DNA from: Saccharothrix sp. ALI-22-I
GTDB lineage: Bacteria; Actinomycetota; Actinomycetes; Mycobacteriales; Pseudonocardiaceae
NCBI RefSeq assembly: GCF_001984175.1
Contig: NZ_MTQP01000068.1
Coordinates: 248,001-312,000 of the forward strand
DNA: 64,000 nt
Direction of reading: 5' to 3'
Shown in pieces: positions 14,671 to 22,013 of the stretch. Made by a program: the position numbers and the translations under genes. The notes below the pieces were generated by a model that was given only the letters and a program-made list of their open reading frames with translations, did not search any database and was not told the origin of the DNA. Each line of letters starts with the position of its first letter. Position 1 is the first letter of the stretch.

Positions 14671-15114
14671 CTAGTCCGCGACCCGCTCCACACGGACCTC
14701 ATTGCGGGGCACCACGACGCCGTCGGGGTCCACGAACTGCACGCACACGGGCCGGCCGTCGGGCGCGCGGTAGGCGACCGTGGGAACGGTGCACGGGATG
14801 TGCTCGTTGCCCCACTCCTGCAACGCGCACAGCACCACGCCCAGCCGCTGCCCCGCGTCCGTGAGGTGGTAGCCGTCGCGGGGGCGCTGCCCGGGTTCCC
14901 GGTAGGTTCGCCTGGCCATGAGCCCGGTGTCCACCAGCTTGGCGAGCCGGACGGCGAGCACGTCGGACGCGATGCCGAGCCGGGAGCGGAACTCCGAGAA
15001 GCGGGTCGCGCCCGCCAGCGCCTCGCGCAGGACGAAGAAGGTCCAGCGCTCTCCGACGATCTCCACCGCCTTGGCCATGGAGCACGGGGCGTCGTCGGGT
15101 GCCGTCACGGACAC
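14671..15114 (-). CDS. HxlR-family winged-helix regulator
   Basis: A 147-aa regulator with the HxlR signature: CSMAKAVEIVGERWTFFVLREALAGATRFSEFRSRLGIASDVLAVRL (about 11-57), including an N-terminal Cys at position 11 that is often redox- or ligand-sensing. A beta-wing (RRTYREPGQRPRDGYHLTDAG) follows. Start GTG 15114. It diverges from a short-chain dehydrogenase with a palindrome between (15153-15169), so it probably controls that gene, as HxlR regulators commonly do with adjacent oxidoreductases. Confidence 0.88.
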   Translation of the reverse strand: MSVTAPDDAPCSMAKAVEIVGERWTFFVLREALAGATRFSEFRSRLGIASDVLAVRLAKLVDTGLMARRTYREPGQRPRDGYHLTDAGQRLGVVLCALQEWGNEHIPCTVPTVAYRAPDGRPVCVQFVDPDGVVVPRNEVRVERVAD

Positions 15115-15152
15115 AGTATGGCTCGGTTGTGCAATCCAATCCAGCCAGGCTA

Positions 15153-15169
15153 GGTTGGCAAAACCAACC
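15153..15169. promoter_or_regulatory. Putative HxlR operator
   Basis: GGTTGG-CAAAA-CCAACC, a perfect 6-bp inverted repeat with a 5-bp spacer, in the divergent promoter region 20 bp before the SDR start. A GGTTGTGCAATCC partial copy lies at 15125. Confidence 0.55.
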
Positions 15170-15188
15170 CACGCCTGGGGAGACATCC

Positions 15189-15890
15189 TTGAAGATCGCC
15201 AACTCGATTGCCCTGATCACCGGTGCGAACCGCGGTATCGGCAGGCACTTCGCACGGCAGTTGCTGGAACGGGGCGCGGCCAAGGTCTACGCGACCGCGC
15301 GCAACCCCGACCTGGTCGACGTGCCGGGCGTCGAGGTGCTGCGGCTGGACATCACCGACCCGGCCACCGTCGCCGCCGCGGCCACCGCCGCCCGCGACGT
15401 CACGCTGCTGGTCAACAACGCGGGTCTGATCACCGGCGAGAACCTCGTCACCGGCGACCCGGCCGCGATCAAGCTGGAGATGGACACGCACTTCTACGGC
15501 ACGCTGGACGTGATCCGCGCGTTCGCACCGGTCCTCGCCGCCAACGGCGGCGGCGCGATCCTCAACGTGCTGTCGTCGATGTCGTGGGTGTCCTACGACC
15601 GCGCCACCGCGTACAGCGCGGCCAAGGCGGCGCAGTGGAGCCTCACCAACGGCGTCCGCGTGGAACTCGCGGCCCAGGGCACGCTGGTCACGGGTCTGCA
15701 CCTGGGTCCGACGGACACGGACATGACGGCGAGCCTCGACGTGCCGAAGAACGACCCGGCCGACGTCGTGCGCGCCGCCCTGGACGGTATCGAGGCCGAC
15801 CGGCTGGAGGTGCTGGCCGACCAGGGCGTCATCGACTTGAAGGCCGCCCTGTCCGCCGACCCGACCGCTCTCTACCCACAGGTGGTCTGA
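15189..15890 (+). CDS. Short-chain dehydrogenase/reductase
   Basis: A 233-aa classical SDR. The coenzyme motif is ITGANRGIGRHFAR (about 10-23), followed by LLVNNAG, and the catalytic Ser (NVLSSMSW) and Tyr-x-x-x-Lys (AYSAAKAA) are in the usual order. The acidic residue that selects NAD(H) versus NADP(H) is not obvious. Substrate unknown. I set the start at TTG 15189 because GGGGAG lies 6 nt upstream and homology begins there. Divergent from the HxlR gene, which is its likely regulator. Confidence 0.85.
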   Translation: MKIANSIALITGANRGIGRHFARQLLERGAAKVYATARNPDLVDVPGVEVLRLDITDPATVAAAATAARDVTLLVNNAGLITGENLVTGDPAAIKLEMDTHFYGTLDVIRAFAPVLAANGGGAILNVLSSMSWVSYDRATAYSAAKAAQWSLTNGVRVELAAQGTLVTGLHLGPTDTDMTASLDVPKNDPADVVRAALDGIEADRLEVLADQGVIDLKAALSADPTALYPQVV

Positions 15891-15901
15891 CCGGGAACCC
15901 G

Positions 15902-15932
15902 GTCCGGGGGCGCTGAACAGCGGCCCCCGGAC
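15902..15932. terminator. Bidirectional terminator
   Basis: GTCCGGGGG-CGCTG and CAGCG-GCCCCCGGAC pair with one bulged base around a 2-nt loop, between the convergent SDR and oppF genes. Confidence 0.75.
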
Positions 15933-15939
15933 GCGGGGA

Positions 15940-17091
15940 TCACGGGTTCAAGGCCTCCGTCATCGAGGCCGGACCGACCAGGGGGACGTCCGGCGAGATG
16001 CCGTCCTCCTCCACCAGCACGGCCTCGACCTCGTGCGGCCGGATGGCGCCCGCGCGGATGTCCTCCGCCCAGTGGCAGGCCACCTTGTGGCCCGGCAGGA
16101 CCTCGCGCAGTTCGGGGCGCTCGGTGTCGCAGCGGGTCGCCTGCTTCCACGGGCAGCGGGTGTGGAAGCGGCAGCCCGTGGGCGGGTTCGCGGGCGAGGG
16201 CAGGTCACCGGTCAGCAGGATGCGCTCCCGCCGGTCCTCGACCAGCGGGTCCGGCACCGGGATCGCGGACAGCAGGGCCCTGGTGTACGGGTGCAGCGGC
16301 TCGGCGTAGAGGTCGTCCGAGGTCGCTTCCTCCACCAGACCGCCCAGGTACATCACGCCGACCCGGTCGGAGATGTGCCGCACCACCGCGAGGTCGTGCG
16401 CGATCACCAGGTAGGTGAGCCCGAACTCGTCCTGCAACTCCTCCAGCAGGTTGACGACCTGCGCCTGCACCGACACGTCCAGCGCGGACACCGGCTCGTC
16501 GGCGATGATCAGGTCCGGCTCGACCGCCAACGCCCGCGCGATGCCGATGCGCTGCCGCTGACCGCCGGAGAACTCGTGCGGGTACTTGCGCAGCGACGTG
16601 ATCGGCAGCCCGACCGCCGACAGCAACGTGCGCAAACGCTTGCCGGTCGCCTCGCGCCCCTTGTCCAGGCCGTGCGCCCGCAGGCCCTCGACCAGGATCG
16701 ACTCCACCGACTGCCGGGGGTCCAGGGACGACATCGGGTCCTGGAACACCATCTGCATCCGGCGGCGCATCTTGCGCAGCTCTTCACCGCGGAGCGACGA
16801 GAGGTCCGTGCCGTCGAACACCACCCGCCCGGCCGTCGGCTCGGTCAGCCGCAGCACCGCCCGCCCGAGGGTGGACTTGCCGCAGCCGGACTCGCCGACC
16901 AGGCCGTACGTCTCGCCGCGCCGGACCGACAGATCCACCCCGTCCACGGCGTACACGTGGCCGACCGTGCGGTCGAGGATCACGCCCCGCTTGATCGGGA
17001 AGTGCACCTTGATGCCCTCGACGGACACCAGGGTGTCGGCCGACGTGTCCGACTGGGGCGTCTCCGACCCGGGAGTGACAGCCGTGCTCAC
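15940..17091 (-). CDS. Oligopeptide/dipeptide ABC transporter ATP-binding protein (OppF type)
   Basis: A 383-aa ATPase. Walker A is GLVGESGCGKSTLGRAVL (about 73-90), the Q-loop is QMVFQDPMSSLDPRQ, the signature is FSGGQRQRIGIARAL, Walker B is LIIADEPVSALD, and the switch His is in VIAHDLAVV. The C-terminal oligo_HPY domain contains HPYTRALLSAIP and a Cys pattern (CRFHTRCPW...CDTERPEL) that in this family can bind an Fe-S cluster. It is the last gene of the opp operon; its GTG overlaps the oppD stop by 3 bp (GTGTGAG context). Confidence 0.93.
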   Translation of the reverse strand: MSTAVTPGSETPQSDTSADTLVSVEGIKVHFPIKRGVILDRTVGHVYAVDGVDLSVRRGETYGLVGESGCGKSTLGRAVLRLTEPTAGRVVFDGTDLSSLRGEELRKMRRRMQMVFQDPMSSLDPRQSVESILVEGLRAHGLDKGREATGKRLRTLLSAVGLPITSLRKYPHEFSGGQRQRIGIARALAVEPDLIIADEPVSALDVSVQAQVVNLLEELQDEFGLTYLVIAHDLAVVRHISDRVGVMYLGGLVEEATSDDLYAEPLHPYTRALLSAIPVPDPLVEDRRERILLTGDLPSPANPPTGCRFHTRCPWKQATRCDTERPELREVLPGHKVACHWAEDIRAGAIRPHEVEAVLVEEDGISPDVPLVGPASMTEALNP

Positions 17092-18083
17092 ACCGACACC
17101 TCCTCGACCACCGGCGGCTTCACCGGGTTGTGGCAGCGCAGCAACCGGCCGCCGCCGATGTCCTCCTGCTCGGGCGTCACCCGCACGCACACGTCCAGCT
17201 TGTTCGGGCACCGGGGCGCGAACGCGCACCCCTCGGTCCACGGGATGTTGTCCGACACCGAACCCCGGATCGGGTTCAGCTTCTCCCCGCGCGGCGCGTC
17301 CAGCCGCGGGATCGACGCCAGCAGGCCGTGCGTGTACGGGTGGCGCGGCGCGGCGAACAGCTCGTGCCGCTCCGCCTTCTCCACCACACGCCCGCCGTAG
17401 AGCACGTTCACCTCGTCGCACAGACCGGCGACCACGCCCAGGTCGTGTGTGATCATGACCAGCGCGGTGCCCATGTCGTGCACGAGTTCCTTCAGCAACG
17501 CCAGGATCTGCGCCTGGATCGTCACGTCCAGCGCCGTCGTCGGCTCGTCCGCGATCAGCAACCGCGGTCGGCAGGCCAACGCGATCGCGATCAACGCGCG
17601 CTGCCGCATACCGCCGGACAGCTGGTGCGGGTACTCGCTGAGCCGCCGGGTCGGGTCGGGGATGCCGACCTTGTCCAGCAGCCCGGCCGCCTCCACCATC
17701 GCCTTCTTGCGCGGCATGTCCCGGTGCCGTTCCAGCACCTCGGTCACCTGGATGCCGATCGGGATCACCGGGTTCAGCGAGGACAGCGGGTCCTGGAACA
17801 CCATGGCCAGGTCACGGCCGCGCCGGTCGCGGAACTGCTTGTCCGGCAACGTGAGCAGGTCCACGCCCTCGAACAGCACCGAGCCGGTCACCCGGGCGCC
17901 GCGCGCGGGCAGCAGGCCCATGATCGCCAGGGAGGTCACCGACTTGCCGCAGCCGGACTCGCCGACCAGGCCGACGGTCTGCCCCGGCTCCACGTCGAAG
18001 CTCACGTGGTCCACGGCGGTGAAGGGCTTGGTGCCCTTGCGTTCGAAGACCACGGTGAGGTCACGCACTTCCAGTAGCGCCAC
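17088..18083 (-). CDS. Oligopeptide/dipeptide ABC transporter ATP-binding protein (OppD type)
   Basis: A 331-aa ATPase, partner of the OppF-type subunit. Walker A is GLVGESGCGKSVTSLAIMG (about 38-56), the Q-loop is AMVFQDPLSSLNP, the signature is LSGGMRQRALIAIALA, Walker B is LLIADEPTTALDVTIQ, and the switch His is in MITHDLGVV. The C-terminal oligo_HPY segment has HPYTHGLLASIPRLD with cysteines in CAFAPRCPNKLDVC. Start GTG 18083, placed from homology (VALLEVRDLTVVF). It follows oppC by 5 bp. Confidence 0.93.
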   Translation of the reverse strand: MALLEVRDLTVVFERKGTKPFTAVDHVSFDVEPGQTVGLVGESGCGKSVTSLAIMGLLPARGARVTGSVLFEGVDLLTLPDKQFRDRRGRDLAMVFQDPLSSLNPVIPIGIQVTEVLERHRDMPRKKAMVEAAGLLDKVGIPDPTRRLSEYPHQLSGGMRQRALIAIALACRPRLLIADEPTTALDVTIQAQILALLKELVHDMGTALVMITHDLGVVAGLCDEVNVLYGGRVVEKAERHELFAAPRHPYTHGLLASIPRLDAPRGEKLNPIRGSVSDNIPWTEGCAFAPRCPNKLDVCVRVTPEQEDIGGGRLLRCHNPVKPPVVEEVSV

Positions 18084-18088
18084 CGCGG

Positions 18089-19015
18089 CTACCTCCGGTT
18101 CTTCGGATCGAGGGCCTCGCGCAGCGACTCGCCGAGCAGCGTGAAGCCCAGCGCGACGACGATGATGGCGAGGGCCGGGTACAGCGCGAGCTCGAACTTG
18201 ACGTCGATGTAGGACTGCGACTTGCTCAGCATCAGACCCCACTCGGCCCGGTTGGGGTCGGGGTCGCCGAGGCCGAGGAACGACAGCGACGCGGCTTCGA
18301 TGATCGACGTCGCCAGGGTCAGCGTGGCCTGCACGATCACCGGGCCCAGCGAGTTGGGCAGCATGTGCCGGAACACGATGGTCCGGCGCTTCACGCCCAG
18401 GGCGGTGGCGGCCAGCACGTGGTCGCTGTGCCGCTGGGCGAGCATGGAGCCGCGCAGCAGGCGGGCGAAGATCGGCACGCTGACCACGGCCACCGCGATG
18501 ATCACCGTGGTCTGGCTGCCCCGGCTGGCCAGTGCCGCGATCGAGATCGCCAGCAGCAGGCTCGGCACGGACAGCAGGATGTCGGTCAGCCGCATCAGCA
18601 GCGTGTCCACCCAGCCGCCCAGCGCGCCGGCCAGGCCGCCGATCAGCATCCCGATCGCGCCGCCGAACAGCGTCGCCACGACGCCGACGACCAGCGACTG
18701 CTGCGAGGCGACCAGCAGGCGGCTGAAGAAGTCGCGCCCGAACTCGTCGCTGCCGAGCAGGAAGCCCGGCTGCGGGCCGGGGATCGAGTCGGCCCGCAGG
18801 TTCTCCAGCAGTTCCGGGTAGCGCAGGAACGGGTCCTTGGGCGCCAGCCACGGCGCGAAGATCGACAGCAGCACGAACGCCAGCACGATGACCGCACCGG
18901 TGACCGCGACCGGGTTGCGCGCCATCCGCCGGAACGCGTCCGCGGCGAGGCTGGTGCCCGCGGACTCCGCGAGGTCGTCGACCCTCTTCTTCTTGCGGTC
19001 CAGCAAGGAGGTCAT
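18089..19015 (-). CDS. Oligopeptide/dipeptide ABC transporter permease (OppC type)
   Basis: A 308-aa permease with a cytoplasmic N-terminus (KKKRVDDLAES), a first TM near residues 37-56, an extracytoplasmic loop PKDPFLRYPELLENL...FLLGSDEFGRDFFSRLL (a typical OppC_N/BPD family motif), and five further TM segments. The EAA-like coupling motif is AATALGVKRRTIVFRHMLPNS. Its start overlaps the oppB stop by 4 bp, and it would pair with OppB to form the membrane channel. Confidence 0.92.
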   Translation of the reverse strand: MTSLLDRKKKRVDDLAESAGTSLAADAFRRMARNPVAVTGAVIVLAFVLLSIFAPWLAPKDPFLRYPELLENLRADSIPGPQPGFLLGSDEFGRDFFSRLLVASQQSLVVGVVATLFGGAIGMLIGGLAGALGGWVDTLLMRLTDILLSVPSLLLAISIAALASRGSQTTVIIAVAVVSVPIFARLLRGSMLAQRHSDHVLAATALGVKRRTIVFRHMLPNSLGPVIVQATLTLATSIIEAASLSFLGLGDPDPNRAEWGLMLSKSQSYIDVKFELALYPALAIIVVALGFTLLGESLREALDPKNRR

Positions 19016-20016
19016 GACGTCCGCACCCTCGGGTCGATGATGGCGTAGGAGATGTCGACCAGGAGGTTGACCAGGACGTACACCCCCGCGGCCAGCAGGA
19101 TCAGCGCCTGGAGTCTGGGGTAATCACGGCGTTGGATGCCCTCGCTGAGCAACGAGCCGAGGCCACCCCACACGAACACCTTCTCGGTCAGCACCGCGCC
19201 GCCGAGCAGCAACCCGGTCTGCAGGCCGACGGTGGTCGACACCGGCAGCAGCGCGTTGCGCAGCACGTGCCGGGTGCGCACGACGGTGGCCTGCAGGCCC
19301 TTGGCGTTGGCGGTGCGGATGAAGTCCTCGTTGAGGACGTCCAACACCGACGCGCGGGTGATCCGGACGATCACCGCGAGCGGGATGCTGCTCAACGCGA
19401 TCGCGGGGAGCACCAGGTGCCACAGCGCGTTCCCCGTCGCGTCCCACTCGCCGGTGAGCATGCCGTCGAGCGTCGCGAAGCCGGTGACTCTCGTGGCGTC
19501 GATGTCCGCGTCCTGCCGACTGGACGGCGGCAGGAGGCCCAACTCCTGGGCGAAGACGTACTTCAACACGATGCCCAGGAAGAACACCGGCACGGCGACG
19601 CCGGCCAGGGTGCCCATGATCGTGGCGTTGTCGAAGAACCGGCCCCGGTAACTCGCGGACAGGTACCCCAGCGGGATGCCGAGCAGCACGGCGATGAGCA
19701 GCGCGACGACGGACAGCTCGATGGTGGCCGGCAGCGCGCGGCCGATCTCCTCCAGCACGGGGTCGGCGGAGATGATCGAGTTGCCCATGTCGCCGCTCAG
19801 CATGCGGCCCAGGAAGTTGAAGTACTGGAGGTAGAGGGGCTGGTCGAGCCCCATGATCTTCTCCAGCGAGGCGATCGACTCCGGGGTGGCCTTGTCGCCC
19901 AGCAGCGCGGTGGCCGGACCACCCGGCAGCGAGCGCAGCCAGGCGAACACCAACACCGACAGGACGAAGAGCGTGGGTATCGCTTGCAGCAAGCGGCGAA
20001 TGGTGAATCGCAGCAT
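19012..20016 (-). CDS. Oligopeptide/dipeptide ABC transporter permease (OppB type)
   Basis: A 334-aa permease starting MLRFTIRRLLQAIPTLFVLSV, the typical OppB/DppB N-terminal TM. SLPGGPATALLGDKATPESI is the periplasmic loop, GLDQPLYLQYFNFLGRMLSGDMGNSI the conserved family signature, and TANAKGLQATVVRTRHVLRNALLP the EAA coupling loop. First gene after the binding-protein gene, separated from it by a hairpin (20043-20076), so its expression is probably lower than that of oppA. Confidence 0.93.
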   Translation of the reverse strand: MLRFTIRRLLQAIPTLFVLSVLVFAWLRSLPGGPATALLGDKATPESIASLEKIMGLDQPLYLQYFNFLGRMLSGDMGNSIISADPVLEEIGRALPATIELSVVALLIAVLLGIPLGYLSASYRGRFFDNATIMGTLAGVAVPVFFLGIVLKYVFAQELGLLPPSSRQDADIDATRVTGFATLDGMLTGEWDATGNALWHLVLPAIALSSIPLAVIVRITRASVLDVLNEDFIRTANAKGLQATVVRTRHVLRNALLPVSTTVGLQTGLLLGGAVLTEKVFVWGGLGSLLSEGIQRRDYPRLQALILLAAGVYVLVNLLVDISYAIIDPRVRTS

Positions 20017-20042
20017 GGTGGTGGAATCCTCGGAAAATGCAC

Positions 20043-20076
20043 GAGTGGTGGCGCTCAGGTTCGAACGCCACCACTC
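20043..20076 (-). terminator. Intercistronic hairpin between oppA and oppB
   Basis: GAGTGGTGGCG (20043-20053) and CGCCACCACTC (20066-20076) pair perfectly around a 12-nt loop, 15 bp after the oppA stop. Such structures in binding-protein operons cause partial termination or stabilise the upstream mRNA, giving excess binding protein. Confidence 0.7.
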
Positions 20077-20091
20077 ATGGGCTTGGACGGG

Positions 20092-21771
20092 TCAGTCCTT
20101 GGTCACCGTGTCGAAGCGCTCGTCGGTCAGGGGGCTGGGGGTCAGACCCTTGATCTTCTTGTTCACCACGATGCCGGGCGGCGAGTGCGAGATCGGGACG
20201 GCGGGCAGGTACTTGCTCAGCAGGTTGCGGTTGACCTGCTTCCACGCGTCGGCGTGCGCGGTCGCGTCGACCACGGCGTCGGCCGCCGCGATCTCGTCGA
20301 ACAGCGCCTTGTCGTCGAAGCCGAACTCCGGCTTCGACCGGCCGAAGAACGTGCCGGGGAAGTTGCCGGCGTCGTTGTAGTCACCGGTCCAGCCGAGCAG
20401 GTGCAGGTCGTGCTTGCCGAACTTCTGCACGTCGTCCTTGTAGCCGCCGTTCCACGGGCGGGGCACCGTCTCGACGTTGATGCCGACGGCCTTCAGGTCC
20501 TCGGTCATCGCCGCGGCGTAGTCCACCGGGTTGGGCATGTACGGCCGGCTGACCTCGGTGGGCACGTAGAACTTCAGCGTCAGGTTCTCCACGCCGGCCT
20601 GCTTGAGCAGGTCCTTGGCCTTGGCCGGGTCGTAGGGGTACTTCGTCACGTCGTCGGCGTAGCCCGCGACCGTCTTGGGCTGGAACTGCGTCGCGACCTC
20701 GGCACCCTCGGGCAGCTTGGTCTTGACCAGCTGCTCGCGGTTGACCGCGTAGGCGATCGCCTGGCGGACCCGGATGTCCTTGAGGGCAGGCGTGTTGGCC
20801 TGGTTGATGCCCAGGTACATGATGTTGAACGCGGGGCGGATCAGCACGTCGAAGCCGTCGTCCTTGAGGGACTTGAAGTCCGCCGGGCTCGGGTAGTCGT
20901 ACCCGTCGATCGTGCCCGCCTTCAGCTCCTGCTTGCGGGCGTTCTCATCCTCGATGATCTTGAAGATGATCTTGTCGAGCTTGGCCTTCTCACCGTGGTA
21001 GTCCTCGTTGCGGACCAGGGTGATGGTGTTGTTCGTCTTGTCGTAGCTCTCGAACTTGAACGGGCCGGTGCCCGTCGGGTGCTCGGTGGCGTAGGCCGGG
21101 TAGGCGAAGGACTCGCCGGACTGCGTGACCGCGTCCGCGTCGTACTTCTTCAGCGCCTCGGGGCTGGAGATCGAGAACGAGGTCAGGCCGAACGCGGCCG
21201 GCAGCGCGCTGCTGTAGGCGTTGAGGTTCAGCACCGCGGTGTTCGCGTCCTTGGCCTCGCACGACTTGTACAGCGGCGTGCCGGACGCGTCACCCTCGTT
21301 CTGGGCGAAGCCCTTGAAGATGTCCGCGTAGTAGATCATCTGGCTCTGGGCGGCGGCGCCCTTCATGTTGAACCAGCGCTCGAAGTTGAAGCAGACCGCG
21401 GCCGCGTCGAACGCCGTGCCGTCGTGGAACTTCGCGCCCTGGACCAGGCTGAACGTGATCGTCTTGCCGCCGTCGGAGAGATCCCACTTCTCGGCCAGGC
21501 CGGGCGCCAGGTCGGCGGTGCCCCTCTTGTACGTGATCAGCGTGTCGTACATCTGCCGGATCGGGCGGAAGCTCTCACCGTCGTCGTTGAAGATCGGGTC
21601 GAAGTTCTTCGGCTTGCCCGCCGCGCCGAAGATCAGCGTGCCACCCGTCTTGCCGGACGCGTCGTCTGTTCCCCGCTCGGATTCGGCGCAGGCGGACAGT
21701 GCGAGGACGGCGACGCCGGTCAGGCCGATCGCGGCCGTCCATCGGCGCCGTGCCGTTCGGGAATGAGCCAT
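20092..21771 (-). CDS. Peptide ABC transporter substrate-binding lipoprotein (OppA/DppA family)
   Basis: A 559-aa family 5 solute-binding protein. It has a lipoprotein signal: a basic N-terminus (HSRTARRRW), a hydrophobic stretch GLTGVAVLALSAC with the lipobox cysteine, then an acidic mature start (AESERGTDD). Family features include GGKTITFSLVQGAKFHDGTAFDAAAVCFNFERW, GTGPFKFESYDKTNNTITLVRNEDYHG and INQANTPALKDIRVRQAIAYAVNREQL. It delivers peptides to the OppBCDF complex. The start is ATG 21771. Divergent from the SARP regulator across a repeat-rich promoter region. Confidence 0.92.
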   Translation of the reverse strand: MAHSRTARRRWTAAIGLTGVAVLALSACAESERGTDDASGKTGGTLIFGAAGKPKNFDPIFNDDGESFRPIRQMYDTLITYKRGTADLAPGLAEKWDLSDGGKTITFSLVQGAKFHDGTAFDAAAVCFNFERWFNMKGAAAQSQMIYYADIFKGFAQNEGDASGTPLYKSCEAKDANTAVLNLNAYSSALPAAFGLTSFSISSPEALKKYDADAVTQSGESFAYPAYATEHPTGTGPFKFESYDKTNNTITLVRNEDYHGEKAKLDKIIFKIIEDENARKQELKAGTIDGYDYPSPADFKSLKDDGFDVLIRPAFNIMYLGINQANTPALKDIRVRQAIAYAVNREQLVKTKLPEGAEVATQFQPKTVAGYADDVTKYPYDPAKAKDLLKQAGVENLTLKFYVPTEVSRPYMPNPVDYAAAMTEDLKAVGINVETVPRPWNGGYKDDVQKFGKHDLHLLGWTGDYNDAGNFPGTFFGRSKPEFGFDDKALFDEIAAADAVVDATAHADAWKQVNRNLLSKYLPAVPISHSPPGIVVNKKIKGLTPSPLTDERFDTVTKD

Positions 21772-21799
21772 CAAACACCCCTAGTGGAAATCTGGGATC

Positions 21800-21887
21800 T
21801 CACGGTGTGGTCACGGACCCTAACCGTTCACCGTGACCCTCCGAAGCAGCTCAGGTCACGATCCGGCCACCGTGAATGACCGTTCAC
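21800..21887. promoter_or_regulatory. Repeat-rich operator region between the opp operon and the SARP gene
   Basis: TCACGGTG at 21800-21807 is inverted as CACCGTGA at 21829 and 21868. ACCGTTCAC occurs directly at 21823 and 21879 (56-bp spacing), and GTGAA-tgaccg-TTCAC (21872-21887) is a further inverted repeat. The density suggests a multi-site binding region for the adjacent regulator or another factor. Confidence 0.5.
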
Positions 21888-22013
21888 ATTTCACTTCAAA
21901 CACCGCCGGCACCACTGCGCTGACCCAACGTGATCACCGACGAGCCGGCATACGCCCTCCTACGCTGTACAACGGACAACAGAAACCTGCACGTGTGCGG
22001 AGGGAGGTCGCCG

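Noticed and set aside
19132..21879. A plus-strand frame of about 915 codons opposite oppA/oppB
   Set aside because: Antisense to well-conserved transporter genes; repetitive Arg/Gly/Val/Asp composition with no domain.
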